This document shows, one piece after another, positions 50,453 through 60,155 of a DNA stretch of 64,000 bases. This stretch comes from Paucidesulfovibrio sp050251775. GTDB lineage: Bacteria; Desulfobacterota; Desulfovibrionia; Desulfovibrionales; Desulfovibrionaceae. The position numbers and the translations under genes are program-made. Numbering within the stretch: position 1 is the first letter of the stretch; each line of letters opens with the position of its first letter. Where the stretch lies: NCBI GenBank assembly GCA_050251775.1, contig JBFWMD010000002.1, positions 1-64,000 on the forward strand, given 5' to 3'. Under the pieces are notes generated by a model. The model saw only the letters and a list, made by a program, of their open reading frames with translations, had not been told where the DNA came from and ran no database searches.

Positions 50453-51586
50453 TCACCCCTTTCCGGTCCACACCCCGACAACCAGGGGCTGGCCGTCCAC
50501 CAGCCGGACCCGCACCAGATCCGCCCTTTTCCCCGGAGCAATGGAACCGCAATCTTCGAGTCCGAGCATGCGGGCCGGATTGACCGTGACCAGCGCAAGG
50601 CATTCATGCAGCGCGGCCTTTTCCGTGACGTGGAGCGCGAACGGCGCCAAAAGCAGGCTGGACGGAACATAGTCCGACGCCAGTACCGTCAGATCGCCCT
50701 GACGAAAGACCTCCAGCGCGGAAACGTTGCCGGAATGCGAACCGCCGAGCACGATGTTGGGAGCGCCCATGACCACATCCATGCCCGCCCGCCGGGCCGT
50801 CCGGGCCGCCTCTTTCGAGGTGGGGAACTCGCTGATGGTGATGCCCTCGCACTCTGCCTGCCGGACGTGCTCCACTGTGGCGTCGTCATGGGAAGCCAGG
50901 GGGATGCCTCTGCGCCGGGCGCGGTCTAGGATCGCCGAACGTTGCGGCCCGGCGTGGCGGGCCTGCTCCGCCTGAAGCCGCGCCACCACGTCCGCGAATT
51001 CCTCATCGCTCCAGCCCTCGTCCGTGTAGTATTCACGAAATTTATTCACGTCCCGGTATTGCCGCTGGCCGGGCGTATGATCCATGAGCGAAATCAGACG
51101 CACCAGGGGGTTGTCCAGGTGCTCGCCCAGCATGCCCGGTGTTTTCGGGTCAGCGGTTTCGCAACGCAGATGCAGCAGATGCCGGGAACGCATCAACCCG
51201 CTTTCCGCCCCCCGGGTGACCGCCGCGATGCAGTCGCTGAACATCCGTCGCCGCGTCTCCTCTCCGGGAAAGGCCTCGGCGCACACGGAGTCCAGAATGG
51301 TGGTGATGCCACAGCCGAACAGGAGCGCGTCGTTGGCCTTGGCTGCGGACATGGGCGAGGGCCAATACACCCCGTGACGCGGAGTGAACTGCTGTTCCAG
51401 GCTGTCCGAATGCACGTCCACAAGACCCGGAATCAGATAGTCTCCGGCCAGATCCACCACCTCTGCGGTCCCACCCGAAACAGCGGGTCCAACCGCGCTG
51501 ATGCGCCCGTCCCGGACCCGAACCCCGCCCCGAAGAACCTCATCGCGCGTCACGATTCTGCCGTTGGTGTAAACTCGTTCTCCCAT
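50453..51586 (-). CDS. phnM: PhnM-type phosphonate metabolism amidohydrolase
   Basis: A 377-residue metal-dependent hydrolase of the PhnM family. It has metal site GLVDVHSDSLEQQF (the H-x-D form of PhnM), GCGITTILDSVC, IPLASHDDAT and ISEFPTSKEAA. In C-P lyase operons PhnM removes pyrophosphate from 5-triphospho-ribosyl-methylphosphonate. No other C-P lyase gene is in the window, so this copy is an orphan. MGERVYTNG is chosen as start, with GGGAGAG upstream. It is divergent from the phnF-like regulator. Confidence 0.9.
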   Translation of the reverse strand: MGERVYTNGRIVTRDEVLRGGVRVRDGRISAVGPAVSGGTAEVVDLAGDYLIPGLVDVHSDSLEQQFTPRHGVYWPSPMSAAKANDALLFGCGITTILDSVCAEAFPGEETRRRMFSDCIAAVTRGAESGLMRSRHLLHLRCETADPKTPGMLGEHLDNPLVRLISLMDHTPGQRQYRDVNKFREYYTDEGWSDEEFADVVARLQAEQARHAGPQRSAILDRARRRGIPLASHDDATVEHVRQAECEGITISEFPTSKEAARTARRAGMDVVMGAPNIVLGGSHSGNVSALEVFRQGDLTVLASDYVPSSLLLAPFALHVTEKAALHECLALVTVNPARMLGLEDCGSIAPGKRADLVRVRLVDGQPLVVGVWTGKG

Positions 51587-51684
51587 GCGCTCTCCCTGGG
51601 CCGGGAGACTATCCGGAACCCGGCAAAAGGCCAGTACCGAAAACCAATTGTAACCGTTTCGCCACCTCTCCTTCATTCAAACGC

Positions 51685-51707
51685 GGACAAATGATGACAA
51701 TTTGTCC
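51685..51707. promoter_or_regulatory. Palindromic operator GGACAAAT-N7-ATTTGTCC
   Basis: A perfect inverted repeat with 8-bp arms lies 15 bases before the GntR-family regulator gene and within the divergent phnM promoter region. GntR-type factors bind such sites and often repress themselves. A lone half-site GACAAAT occurs at 52516-52522, upstream of phnS. Confidence 0.7.
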
Positions 51708-51721
51708 GTCCAGGAGCGAAC

Positions 51722-52435
51722 ATGAGCCAACACATTCTGCTGTGGCAACACATCCGCGACGCCCTGGCCGGAGAAATCGCGAACAATAGCTTTTATCCCG
51801 GTGAACTGCTGCCCACGGAGCGGGAACTGACCGAACGCTTTGGCGTGCATCGCCACACCGTGCGGCGGGCCATGCAGGAACTGCGCGAAATGGGGCTGGT
51901 GCGCACCGAGCAGGGCCGGGGAACCATGGTCCTGGAGCAGTCCTTTGAATACCGGATGGGCCGCCGCACGCGCTTCAGCGAAAACATGAACATGAACAAA
52001 CTTCAGGCGCGGAGCCATTTCCTCTACGGGGAAGTCATTTCCGCCTCCGAACAGGTGGCCGCGAAGCTGGAGATCAAGCCCAGAAACAGGGTGAGCTACA
52101 TCGAAATGTACGGCGAGGCCGAGGGCAAGCGGGTTTTCGTGGCTTCGCAATACATCCCTCACGCGGACATGGAGGAGATCATCCAGATCTTCAAGTCCAC
52201 GGGCTCCCTGACCAAGTCCTACGCGCACTACGGAGTGCGCGACTATTTTCGCAAGACCAGCCGCATCACCACGCGCATGTCCAGCACCGAAGAGACCCGA
52301 CATCTGAAGCTCAAGCAAAAACAGCCTGTTTTGGTGGTCGAGTACATCAATGTGGACCAATCCGGAAAGCCACTCGAATTTGGCATCACCCGTTTTGCCG
52401 GGGACAGAATGGAAATCCTGGTTTCCGGAGGATGA
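51722..52435 (+). CDS. phnF: GntR/HutC-family regulator of phosphonate genes (PhnF-like)
   Basis: A 237-residue protein with an N-terminal winged helix (LPTERELTERFGVHRHTVRRAM) and a C-terminal UTRA effector domain (RSHFLYGEVISASEQVAAKL, VFVASQYIPHADME). CAGGAG lies upstream of the ATG. It is divergent from phnM and followed by the 2-aminoethylphosphonate transport genes, so it most likely senses a phosphonate. The perfect palindrome directly before it is its probable operator. Confidence 0.92.
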   Translation: MSQHILLWQHIRDALAGEIANNSFYPGELLPTERELTERFGVHRHTVRRAMQELREMGLVRTEQGRGTMVLEQSFEYRMGRRTRFSENMNMNKLQARSHFLYGEVISASEQVAAKLEIKPRNRVSYIEMYGEAEGKRVFVASQYIPHADMEEIIQIFKSTGSLTKSYAHYGVRDYFRKTSRITTRMSSTEETRHLKLKQKQPVLVVEYINVDQSGKPLEFGITRFAGDRMEILVSGG

Positions 52436-52678
52436 GCCCTTTTCGTCCGGTTCGCGTGGCCGCGCTCCGTCACGAGACCGGAACCAAGCTTCACGCAACC
52501 GTGACCCAAAGAATAGACAAATCCGCCCAGTCATCCATTCAGAAAGCCGCGAGGACCGATATGATCCGGACAGTTTCAGGGGGGTCCTGAGACACTGAAA
52601 ACCAGCGCGACATTCGGAATCCGGTTTTCGATTCCGAAGCTAGGCGTGCGAATCCATCCATGCAGGAGAATGCGTAAA

Positions 52679-53701
52679 ATGAAACATGGTAAATTGGTTC
52701 TCGCCGCCATGCTCGCGGCGTTTCTGGTGCTGATGTCCACGCTGGCCTTCGCCGGGGACATCCTGGTCTACACCGCCCTGGAAGATGACGAAATTCCCAT
52801 TTACCTCGACATCTTCAAGAAGGCCCACCCGGAAATCAACGTCAAGATCGTCCGCGACTCCACCGGCATCGTGACCACCAAGCTGCTGGCCGAGAAGGAC
52901 AACCCGCAGGCCGACGTGGTCTGGGGAACCGCCGCCACCTCCCTGATGCTCTGCGACCAGGCTGGCATGATCGAACCGTACGCCCCCAAGTATCTCGACA
53001 AGGTCGTTCCGACCATGCGCGATTCCAACGCCGTGCCCCACTGGGTCGGCATCAAGGCCTGGATGACCGGTTTCGTCACCAACACCGTGGAAGCCAAGGC
53101 CCTGGGCCTGCCCATCCCGCAGTCCTACCAGGACCTGCTCAAGCCCGTGTACAAGGACCAGTTGGTCATGCCCAACCCCAACTCCTCGGGAACCGGCTTC
53201 CTGACCGTCTCCGCCATTCTCCAGCTCATGGGCGAGGAAAAGGGCTGGGCCTATCTGGACGAACTGCACAAGAACATCGCCCGCTACACCCACTCCGGTT
53301 CCAAGCCCGCCAAACTGGCCGGTTCCGGCGAAGTGCCCGTGGGCATCTCTTTTGCCTATCGCGGCTTCATGCAGAAGCAGAAGGGCGAACCCGTCGTGAC
53401 CACCTTCCCCGCGGAAGGCTCCGGCTGGGATGTTGAAGCCAACGCCCTGATCAAGAAAGACCACATCAAGGCCGACGCCAAAACCTTCCTGGACTGGGCC
53501 ATCAGCCCCGAGGTCATGAAGGCCTACGGCAAGGTGTACCCCGTCACCGCCTACCCCAGCGGCAACCCGATTCCGGAAGGATACCCCAAGGATCCGTCCG
53601 CGCAGATGATCAAGAACGACTTCAACTGGGCCGCCAAGAACCGCACCCGCATTCTCAAAGAATGGGCCGCCCGCTACGACGGCAAGTCCGACCCGAAATA
53701 A
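52679..53701 (+). CDS. phnS: 2-aminoethylphosphonate-binding periplasmic protein
   Basis: A 340-residue extracellular solute-binding protein with a signal peptide (LVLAAMLAAFLVLMSTLAFA). The mature part follows the iron/phosphonate-type fold (DILVYTALEDDEIPIYLDIFK, ADVVWGTAATSLML, SSGTGFLTVSAIL). Adjacent ATPase, fused permease and AEP-degrading enzymes identify the ligand as 2-aminoethylphosphonate. The 243-base gap before it holds a hairpin at 52571-52597. Confidence 0.93.
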   Translation: MKHGKLVLAAMLAAFLVLMSTLAFAGDILVYTALEDDEIPIYLDIFKKAHPEINVKIVRDSTGIVTTKLLAEKDNPQADVVWGTAATSLMLCDQAGMIEPYAPKYLDKVVPTMRDSNAVPHWVGIKAWMTGFVTNTVEAKALGLPIPQSYQDLLKPVYKDQLVMPNPNSSGTGFLTVSAILQLMGEEKGWAYLDELHKNIARYTHSGSKPAKLAGSGEVPVGISFAYRGFMQKQKGEPVVTTFPAEGSGWDVEANALIKKDHIKADAKTFLDWAISPEVMKAYGKVYPVTAYPSGNPIPEGYPKDPSAQMIKNDFNWAAKNRTRILKEWAARYDGKSDPK

Positions 53702-53715
53702 CCCTCCGGACAACC

Positions 53716-53750
53716 GGCCCGGCCCTGGTCGTTTTTTCCAGGGCCGGGCC
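53716..53750 (+). terminator. Intra-operon hairpin between phnS and phnT
   Basis: A 13-bp stem (53716-53728 with 53738-53750) with a TCGTTTTTT loop is followed by TCTTCC. Such hairpins after binding-protein genes usually reduce read-through or stabilise the upstream mRNA, giving more binding protein than ATPase. Confidence 0.65.
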
Positions 53751-53774
53751 TCTTCCATTACGAAAGGCGGCATC

Positions 53775-54866
53775 ATGAACGCAGCATCCTATTTGCAGGT
53801 GGAGAACGTGACCAAGACTTTCGGGTCCTTCACCGCCCTGAAAAACGTCAGCTTCAACGCGGCCAAGGGAGAATTCATCTCCATCCTCGGTCCTTCCGGC
53901 TGCGGCAAGACCACCATTCTTCGCGTGGTGGCCGGGCTGGAGCTCCAGGACTCGGGTTCGGTCCGGCTCATGGACCGGGACGTGTCCGCCCTGCCCGTTT
54001 CCAAGCGCCACGTGGGCATCGTGTTCCAGTCCTACGCGCTCTTTCCCAACCTTACAGCCACGGACAACGTGGCCTACGGACTGAGAAAAAACATGAAGGA
54101 CCGCCGCGCCATCAACAACCGCGTGGATGAACTGATCAAAATGGTGGGGCTGACCGAAGTCAAAGGCAAGTATCCCGCCCAGATGTCCGGCGGCCAGCAG
54201 CAGCGGGTGGCCCTGGCCCGTGCGCTCGCGCTCTCGCCGAATCTCCTGCTCCTCGACGAGCCGCTCTCCGCCCTGGATGCCCAGGTGCGCGTCAAGCTGC
54301 GCGGCGAAATCCGGGCGCTGACCCAACGGCTCGGACTGACCACCATCATGGTCACCCATGACCAGGAAGAGGCGCTGACCATGGCCGACCGGATTCTGGT
54401 CATGAATCGGGGACGGCTGGTGCAGAACGGAACCCCGGCCGAGATCTACGATGTTCCCGCCTCGCCCTTTGTCGCCTCCTTCATCGGCTCCATGAATTTT
54501 CTCCGGGGCGACATGAACTGGGACAAGCGCACCTTTTCCAAGGGTGACGTTTCCCTCAGGGTGGAGCGCTCCACAGCGCCCTTCGGTACGGAAGCGGTTG
54601 CCGCCATTCGACCCGAGGACATCCTCGTGAGCACCAACGGTGAGTCCGGCGACAACGTCTTCGAGGTTCAGGTGGACGAGGTCGAGTACCGTGGCCCGGT
54701 GTACCGGCTCTCCATGCGGCTGCCCCTCGGCCAGGGCCACACCGCGCCGCTGGTGGCGGAAATGGCGGCGGAAAAAGTACGCCGGTTGGACATGCGCGAA
54801 CAATCAACGGCCAAGATCATCCTGCCTGCGGACAGGGTCCATCTGTTCCAGCCGGAGCAGGGCTGA
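53775..54866 (+). CDS. phnT: 2-aminoethylphosphonate ABC transporter ATPase
   Basis: A 363-residue ATPase with Walker A (LGPSGCGKTTILRV), signature (MSGGQQQRVALARAL), Walker B (LLLLDEPLSALDAQ), switch His (IMVTHDQEEAL) and a C-terminal TOBE-like domain, as in CysA/PotA-type importers. The ATG is preceded by AAAGGCGG. It ends 4 nt before the fused permease gene. Confidence 0.94.
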   Translation: MNAASYLQVENVTKTFGSFTALKNVSFNAAKGEFISILGPSGCGKTTILRVVAGLELQDSGSVRLMDRDVSALPVSKRHVGIVFQSYALFPNLTATDNVAYGLRKNMKDRRAINNRVDELIKMVGLTEVKGKYPAQMSGGQQQRVALARALALSPNLLLLDEPLSALDAQVRVKLRGEIRALTQRLGLTTIMVTHDQEEALTMADRILVMNRGRLVQNGTPAEIYDVPASPFVASFIGSMNFLRGDMNWDKRTFSKGDVSLRVERSTAPFGTEAVAAIRPEDILVSTNGESGDNVFEVQVDEVEYRGPVYRLSMRLPLGQGHTAPLVAEMAAEKVRRLDMREQSTAKIILPADRVHLFQPEQG

Positions 54867-54870
54867 GGAC

Positions 54871-56619
54871 ATGCATACCGCCGCCACGCAAGCCGCTCGC
54901 CCACGAATCCAATCCACCTTCGACACGGAACGCTGGCTGAAACGCGCCCTGATTCTGCTGGTGGCCGCTTGGCTCGTTGTCTTCGTGATCCTGCCGCTGT
55001 TCCAGCTGCTCTCCAAAAGTTTTTTCAGTAACGAGGGGGCATTCGTCGGTTTCGCAAACTATATCGAGTATTTTTCCACGCCCTCGCTGCGAACGTCCAT
55101 CGGCAATTCCATTTTCGTCTCCCTGACCACGACGCTCATTTCCGTGACCCTCGGATTCTTCTTCGCCTACGCCCTGACCCGCACCCACATCCCCGGAAAG
55201 ACCTTCTTCCGGTTTCTCTCCATGATGCCGCTGTTCGCGCCCACGTTGCTGAACGGCATCGCGCTCATCTATCTCTTCGGGCGCAAGGGGCTCATCACGC
55301 TCGGCTTTTTCGGTGCCATTCCCGGTGTGGACATCGGACTTTACGGCCCGGTCGGAATCGTCATCTCCGAGGTGATCTTCACCTTTCCCCAGGCCATGCT
55401 CATTCTCTCCGTGGCGCTGCGCATGACCGACGCGCGGCTCTACGAGGCCTCCCAATCCATGGGCGCGTCCAACATGCGCACCTTCTTCACGGTGACGCTC
55501 CCGAGCATCAAATACGGGCTCATCTCCGCCATCTTCGTCTGCTTCATCCTCGCCTTCACTGATTTCGGCGCGCCCAAGGTGGTCGGCGGACATTTCAACA
55601 TTCTGGCCACGGACATCTACAAGCAGGTCATCGGCCAGCAGAATTTCGTTATGGGTGCGGTGGTTTCCGTGGTGCTCCTGGTTCCCACCGTCCTGGCCTT
55701 CATCCTGGACCGCATTGCCCAGCGCAAGCAGGTCTCCATGATCCAGGCCAAATCCGTGCCCCTGGTCGCGAAAAAAGAACCCATGCGGGACACGCTCTAC
55801 CTGGTCTACTGCTCGTTCATCGCCTTGCTCATCCTGGGCTTCTTCGCCACGGCGCTCTATGCCTCGCTGGTGAATGTCTGGCCCTACAATCTGGAACTCG
55901 GGTTCTGGAACTACCACTTCAAGGGCACGGGCGGCGGCGGATACTCGGCCTTCTTCAACTCCATCCGCATGTCCCTGTACACCGCCGTGGTGGGAACCTC
56001 CGTAACCTTTGTCTCCGCCTACCTCATCGAAAAGAGCCGGGGAATGCGTTCGCTCCGGCAGGCCAGCTACTTTCTGTCCATCATTCCGCTCGCCCTGCCG
56101 GGCCTGGTCATCGGCATGGCCTACATCTTCTTCTTCAACGCGCCGGGCTGGAACATCTTTGGTGTGGAAGTCCCCAACCCCTTCAACTGGATGTACGCCA
56201 CCATGGTCATCCTGGTGCTCAGCAACATCGTCCATTTCTATTCCGTCAGCTTTCTCACGGCCACCACCGCCCTCAAACAGTTGGACAAGGAATTCGAAAC
56301 TGTTTCCGAATCCCTGGGCGTGCCGTTCTACCGGACCTTCTTCGAGGTCACCGTGCCGGTCTGCCTGCCCGCCATTCTGGAAGTGGGCATGTACTTTTTC
56401 GTCAACTCCATGGCCACGGTCTCGGCAGTCATCTTCCTCTATTCCGCGGACATCCCCCTGGCCTCGGTGGCCATCGCCAACATGGACGACGCCGGGGACA
56501 TCGCTCCGGCCTGCGCCATGTCCGTTCTCGTGGTTCTGACCAACATCGCGGTGCGCGGGCTGTACACCCTGCTGACCGCCTCAGTCCGCAAACGGACCGG
56601 CGCCTGGATCAAACGCTGA
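54871..56619 (+). CDS. phnU: Fused double permease for 2-aminoethylphosphonate
   Basis: A 582-residue membrane protein with two permease halves, each with six or so membrane segments and an EAA-type loop (DARLYEASQSMGASNMRTFF; DKEFETVSESLGVPFYRTFF). Fused permeases of this length are known in AEP transporters of the PhnSTU2 type. GAGGAC precedes the ATG. Confidence 0.94.
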   Translation: MHTAATQAARPRIQSTFDTERWLKRALILLVAAWLVVFVILPLFQLLSKSFFSNEGAFVGFANYIEYFSTPSLRTSIGNSIFVSLTTTLISVTLGFFFAYALTRTHIPGKTFFRFLSMMPLFAPTLLNGIALIYLFGRKGLITLGFFGAIPGVDIGLYGPVGIVISEVIFTFPQAMLILSVALRMTDARLYEASQSMGASNMRTFFTVTLPSIKYGLISAIFVCFILAFTDFGAPKVVGGHFNILATDIYKQVIGQQNFVMGAVVSVVLLVPTVLAFILDRIAQRKQVSMIQAKSVPLVAKKEPMRDTLYLVYCSFIALLILGFFATALYASLVNVWPYNLELGFWNYHFKGTGGGGYSAFFNSIRMSLYTAVVGTSVTFVSAYLIEKSRGMRSLRQASYFLSIIPLALPGLVIGMAYIFFFNAPGWNIFGVEVPNPFNWMYATMVILVLSNIVHFYSVSFLTATTALKQLDKEFETVSESLGVPFYRTFFEVTVPVCLPAILEVGMYFFVNSMATVSAVIFLYSADIPLASVAIANMDDAGDIAPACAMSVLVVLTNIAVRGLYTLLTASVRKRTGAWIKR

Positions 56620-56780
56620 ACACGCGGGAACGCCCGGTCCGGTTCCAGGAAAAGGGAAACTGTAACACATCGAGAGGATGAATATTGGAATTCATCCGTT
56701 CTCAAGACCCTGGCCCGGCGTATTGTGGGTCTGTCAGCGAAACCCAACCCCGGAGAACCTTCCGAACACATGGAGAAACA

Positions 56781-57620
56781 ATGGACGCATTCATCCGCAA
56801 TCATCCCTATACCGGGCCGGTGCGTGCCGTGGTCCTGGATTGGGCAGGAACCGCCGTGGACTATGGCTCCGTGGGTCCGGTGGCGGTTTTCGTCGAGGTT
56901 TTCGCCCGGCGGGGGGTGGACGTGACCTGGGCCGAGGCGCGAAAACCCATGGGACTGATGAAACGGGACCACATCGTCTCCATGTGCCAGGATCCGTCCG
57001 TGCTTAAAAAATGGCGCGCCGCCACAGGCGCGGACCCCGGTCTTGCGGACATCGACGCCATGTACCATGAGACCGAAAAGCTCATGGTGGCCTGCATCGC
57101 CAGACATTCCGACCCGATTCCCGGCCTGCTGGAAGCCGTCGGCGAACTGCGGGCCATGGGCGTCAAGATCGGTTCCTCCACTGGCTACACCGGCCCCATG
57201 ATGGACGTGCTCGTCCCCGAAGCCGCGAAAAAGGGATACAGCCCGGATTCCATCGTCTGCTCCACGGACGTGCCGCGCGGAAGGCCCTATCCCTGGATGT
57301 GCTTCCAGAACGCCATCAACCTGGAAGTGTACCCCATGGAGGCGATGGTCAAAATCGGCGACTCCCTTTCCGACGTGCAGGAGGGCCTCAACGCGGGCAT
57401 GTGGAGCATTGGCCTGACCAAATCCGGAAACGAGATGGGCATGACCCTGGAAGAGCTTCAGGCCACGCCCGAAAGGGACATCGCTGTCCGGATCGCGGAA
57501 AACGAAGCCCGGTTCCGCTCCGCTGGCGCGCACTACGTCGCCGAATCCATTGCCCAGTGCCCGGATCTCATCCGCGCGATCAACGAGCGCCTTGCCCGGG
57601 GCGAAGTCCCGACCCCGTAA
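56781..57620 (+). CDS. phnX: Phosphonoacetaldehyde hydrolase
   Basis: A 279-residue HAD-superfamily enzyme. It has the nucleophile motif VVLDWAGTAVDYGS, the Schiff-base Lys region KPMGLMKRDHI, the Ser/Thr motif KIGSSTGYT, the RGRPYPWMCF loop and the acidic motif KIGDSLSDVQEG. It splits phosphonoacetaldehyde to acetaldehyde and phosphate. GGAG lies 6-7 nt before MDAFIRNHP; the frame is open upstream without a better start. The 161-base gap after the permease contains no gene. Confidence 0.96.
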   Translation: MDAFIRNHPYTGPVRAVVLDWAGTAVDYGSVGPVAVFVEVFARRGVDVTWAEARKPMGLMKRDHIVSMCQDPSVLKKWRAATGADPGLADIDAMYHETEKLMVACIARHSDPIPGLLEAVGELRAMGVKIGSSTGYTGPMMDVLVPEAAKKGYSPDSIVCSTDVPRGRPYPWMCFQNAINLEVYPMEAMVKIGDSLSDVQEGLNAGMWSIGLTKSGNEMGMTLEELQATPERDIAVRIAENEARFRSAGAHYVAESIAQCPDLIRAINERLARGEVPTP

Positions 57621-57638
57621 CCACGGAGACGAACCGGC

Positions 57639-59021
57639 ATGCCATCCAAGGACAAGCCGCGTCTCACAGAGGGGGACGTGAATCTTTCTCCCCACCGCGC
57701 CCCCTGGCTGGACAAGCTCGGACCTGACACGCGGCGGCTCCTGCGACAAGACGCCAAGGTCTTCCTGCATCAATCCCTGTCCACGCCCTGCCTGGATGTG
57801 CTGGCAGGCTGCGCCGGAAGCACGCTTACGGATCTGGACGGTCGGGAATTTCTCGATTTTCACGGCAACTCCGTGCATCAGGTGGGCTTCGCCAATGCCC
57901 ACGTTCTCGACGCGATTCGCTCCCAGCTCGACACGCTGTGCTTTTCTCCGCGCAGATACACCAATGAACCCGCCATCAATCTGGCCCAAAAGTTGGTGGA
58001 TCTGGCGTCCGGGCATGAAGATTCCCGCAGATTGGGCAAGGTTCTGTTCGCACCGGGCGGAACCTCGGCCGTGGGCATGGCCCTGAAGCTCGCCCGCGTT
58101 GTCACGGGGCGACACAAGACCATCTCCATGTGGGACTCGTTCCACGGCGCCTCGCTGGACGCCATCTCCGTGGGAGGCGAAGCACTTTTCCGCGCGGGCA
58201 TTGGTCCGCTTCTGCCGGGCACGGAACACGTTCCCCCGGCCGAGCCATACCGCTGCCTCTGGAATCCAGGGGGCAGTTGCCGGGACTGCGACCTGCGCTG
58301 TGCCCGCTATGTGGAATACGTGCTGGAAAAGGAAGGCGACGTGGCCTGCGTACTGGCCGAACCAATGCGCTGCACCACGGTGAACCCGCCCCCGCCAGGC
58401 TACTGGACAGCCATCCGCAAGGCCTGCGACAGGCACGGCGCGCTGCTCATCTTTGATGAAACCGCCCTCTGCCTGGGACGCACCGGAACCATGTACGCCT
58501 TTGAAAATTTTGGCGTGGTCCCGGACATCGTGACCCTGGGCAAGGGCCTGGGCGGTGGCGTCTTTCCTCTGGCCGCCATGTTGGCACGCACGGATCTGGA
58601 CCGGGCGGGAGACATCGCGCTCGGCCACTACACCCACGAAAAAAGCCCGGTGGCCTGCGCGGCCGGACTGGCCGCCATCGAGGTCATTGAGCGCGAAGAC
58701 CTCCTGGTGCGGACACGCGCGCTGGGTGCAGCCGTTCTGGACAAGCTCCGGGGCTGGATCGCGGTGCATCCCCTGGTGGGCGACGCACGCGGGCTCGGCC
58801 TCTGCCTGGGCCTGGAGCTGGTGCGCGCGGATGCGACTCCGGCGACCAACGAGGCGGACAGCGTGCTCTACCGCTGCCTGGAACGCGGTTTGAGCTTCAA
58901 GGTTTCCGGCGGCAACTTTTTGACCCTGACCCCGCCGCTGACCGTCACAAACGAGGAAATGGACCGCGCACTGGGCATCCTGGAAGCGGCCATCACGGAA
59001 ACAGAATCGGAACTTTTTTAA
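57639..59021 (+). CDS. pbfA: PLP enzyme of the PbfA type ((R)-1-hydroxy-2-aminoethylphosphonate ammonia-lyase)
   Basis: A 460-residue class III aminotransferase-fold protein. It has FAPGGTSAVGMALKLAR (phosphate-binding region), LLIFDETALCLGRTG (Asp that holds the pyridine N) and the PLP Lys in TLGKGLGGGVFPL. PbfA-type enzymes found beside phnW and phnX convert hydroxylated AEP to phosphonoacetaldehyde, widening the substrate range. A true aminotransferase is the alternative. A CRDCDLRC cysteine patch in the middle is notable. It lies 18 nt after phnX. Confidence 0.85.
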   Translation: MPSKDKPRLTEGDVNLSPHRAPWLDKLGPDTRRLLRQDAKVFLHQSLSTPCLDVLAGCAGSTLTDLDGREFLDFHGNSVHQVGFANAHVLDAIRSQLDTLCFSPRRYTNEPAINLAQKLVDLASGHEDSRRLGKVLFAPGGTSAVGMALKLARVVTGRHKTISMWDSFHGASLDAISVGGEALFRAGIGPLLPGTEHVPPAEPYRCLWNPGGSCRDCDLRCARYVEYVLEKEGDVACVLAEPMRCTTVNPPPPGYWTAIRKACDRHGALLIFDETALCLGRTGTMYAFENFGVVPDIVTLGKGLGGGVFPLAAMLARTDLDRAGDIALGHYTHEKSPVACAAGLAAIEVIEREDLLVRTRALGAAVLDKLRGWIAVHPLVGDARGLGLCLGLELVRADATPATNEADSVLYRCLERGLSFKVSGGNFLTLTPPLTVTNEEMDRALGILEAAITETESELF

Positions 59022-59039
59022 TCAAAAGCGAGTAATCTC

Positions 59040-60155
59040 ATGGAATTGAAAAACCTTCCGGACAATCCTTACATTCTGCTCACCCCAGGACCGCTGTCCA
59101 CCTCCAAGACGGTCAAGGCCACCATGCTTCGCGACTGGTGTACCTGGGATAACGACTACAATGCCATTGTCCAGGACATCCGAGCGCGCCTGGCCCGGTT
59201 GGCCGGAAGCAGTGAGCGCTTCACTGCCGTGCTTATGCAGGGCAGCGGCACTTTTTCCGTGGAGGCCACCGTGGGCAGCGTCGTTCCGGAAGACGGCAAG
59301 CTGCTTGTGGTCGCCAACGGCCATTATGGAGAACGCATCGGCGTCATGGCCGAACGACTGCGCATGCGCTCCGCCCTGCTTGATTTCGGCGAGTTGGACC
59401 AGGTCGATCCTCAGGCCGTGGCCAACACTCTGGACGCGGACCCGGAAATCACACATGTGGCCGTGGTCCACTGTGAAACCACCACCGGCATGCTCAACCC
59501 GGTGAAGGAGATCGGCGCGATCACGAAGCAACGGGGCAAGATCCTGATCATCGACGCCATGTCCAGTTTCGGCGGTATTCCCATGGACATGGACGACCTG
59601 CACTGCGATTTTCTCATTTCCAGCGCCAACAAGTGCATCCAGGGCGTGCCGGGCTTCGGCTTCGTCATTGCCCGCCGCAGCGAACTGGAAAAATGCGCGG
59701 ACAATGCCCGGTCCCTCAGCCTTGATCTGTACCGGCAATGGCATGAAATGGAACACAAGAACGGCAAATGGCGCTACACCTCACCCACCCATGTGGTCCG
59801 CGCCTTTGCCCAGGCCATGAACGAGCTGGACCTGGAGGGCGGAGTCGCCGCCCGCTTTGAGCGCTACACCAAAAACCACGACACGCTGGTCAGCGGCATG
59901 CGCGGACTCGGGTTCATCTGCCTGCTGCCGGACCAGTGCCAGTCTCCGATCATCACCTCCTTCATGAATCCGGAGCACCCGGCCTACGACTTCAATAAAT
60001 TTTATGCGGAGCTGAAAGGGCGCGGCTGGGTCATCTATCCCGGTAAAGTCACCGGCGCCGACACCTTCCGCATCGGCAACATCGGCCACGTCTTCCCCGC
60101 CGACATCCAGGAGCTCGTCAAGGCCGTGGAGGCCTCCATGTACTGGACGCGGTAG
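59040..60155 (+). CDS. phnW: 2-aminoethylphosphonate-pyruvate transaminase
   Basis: A 371-residue class V aminotransferase with LLTPGPLSTSKTVKATML at the N terminus, HCETTTGMLNPVKEI, IIDAMSSFGGIPMDM and the PLP Lys in SSANKCIQGVPGFG. It moves the amino group of AEP to pyruvate, giving phosphonoacetaldehyde and alanine, the substrate of PhnX. It begins 18 nt after pbfA and is the last gene of the operon. Confidence 0.97.
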   Translation: MELKNLPDNPYILLTPGPLSTSKTVKATMLRDWCTWDNDYNAIVQDIRARLARLAGSSERFTAVLMQGSGTFSVEATVGSVVPEDGKLLVVANGHYGERIGVMAERLRMRSALLDFGELDQVDPQAVANTLDADPEITHVAVVHCETTTGMLNPVKEIGAITKQRGKILIIDAMSSFGGIPMDMDDLHCDFLISSANKCIQGVPGFGFVIARRSELEKCADNARSLSLDLYRQWHEMEHKNGKWRYTSPTHVVRAFAQAMNELDLEGGVAARFERYTKNHDTLVSGMRGLGFICLLPDQCQSPIITSFMNPEHPAYDFNKFYAELKGRGWVIYPGKVTGADTFRIGNIGHVFPADIQELVKAVEASMYWTR

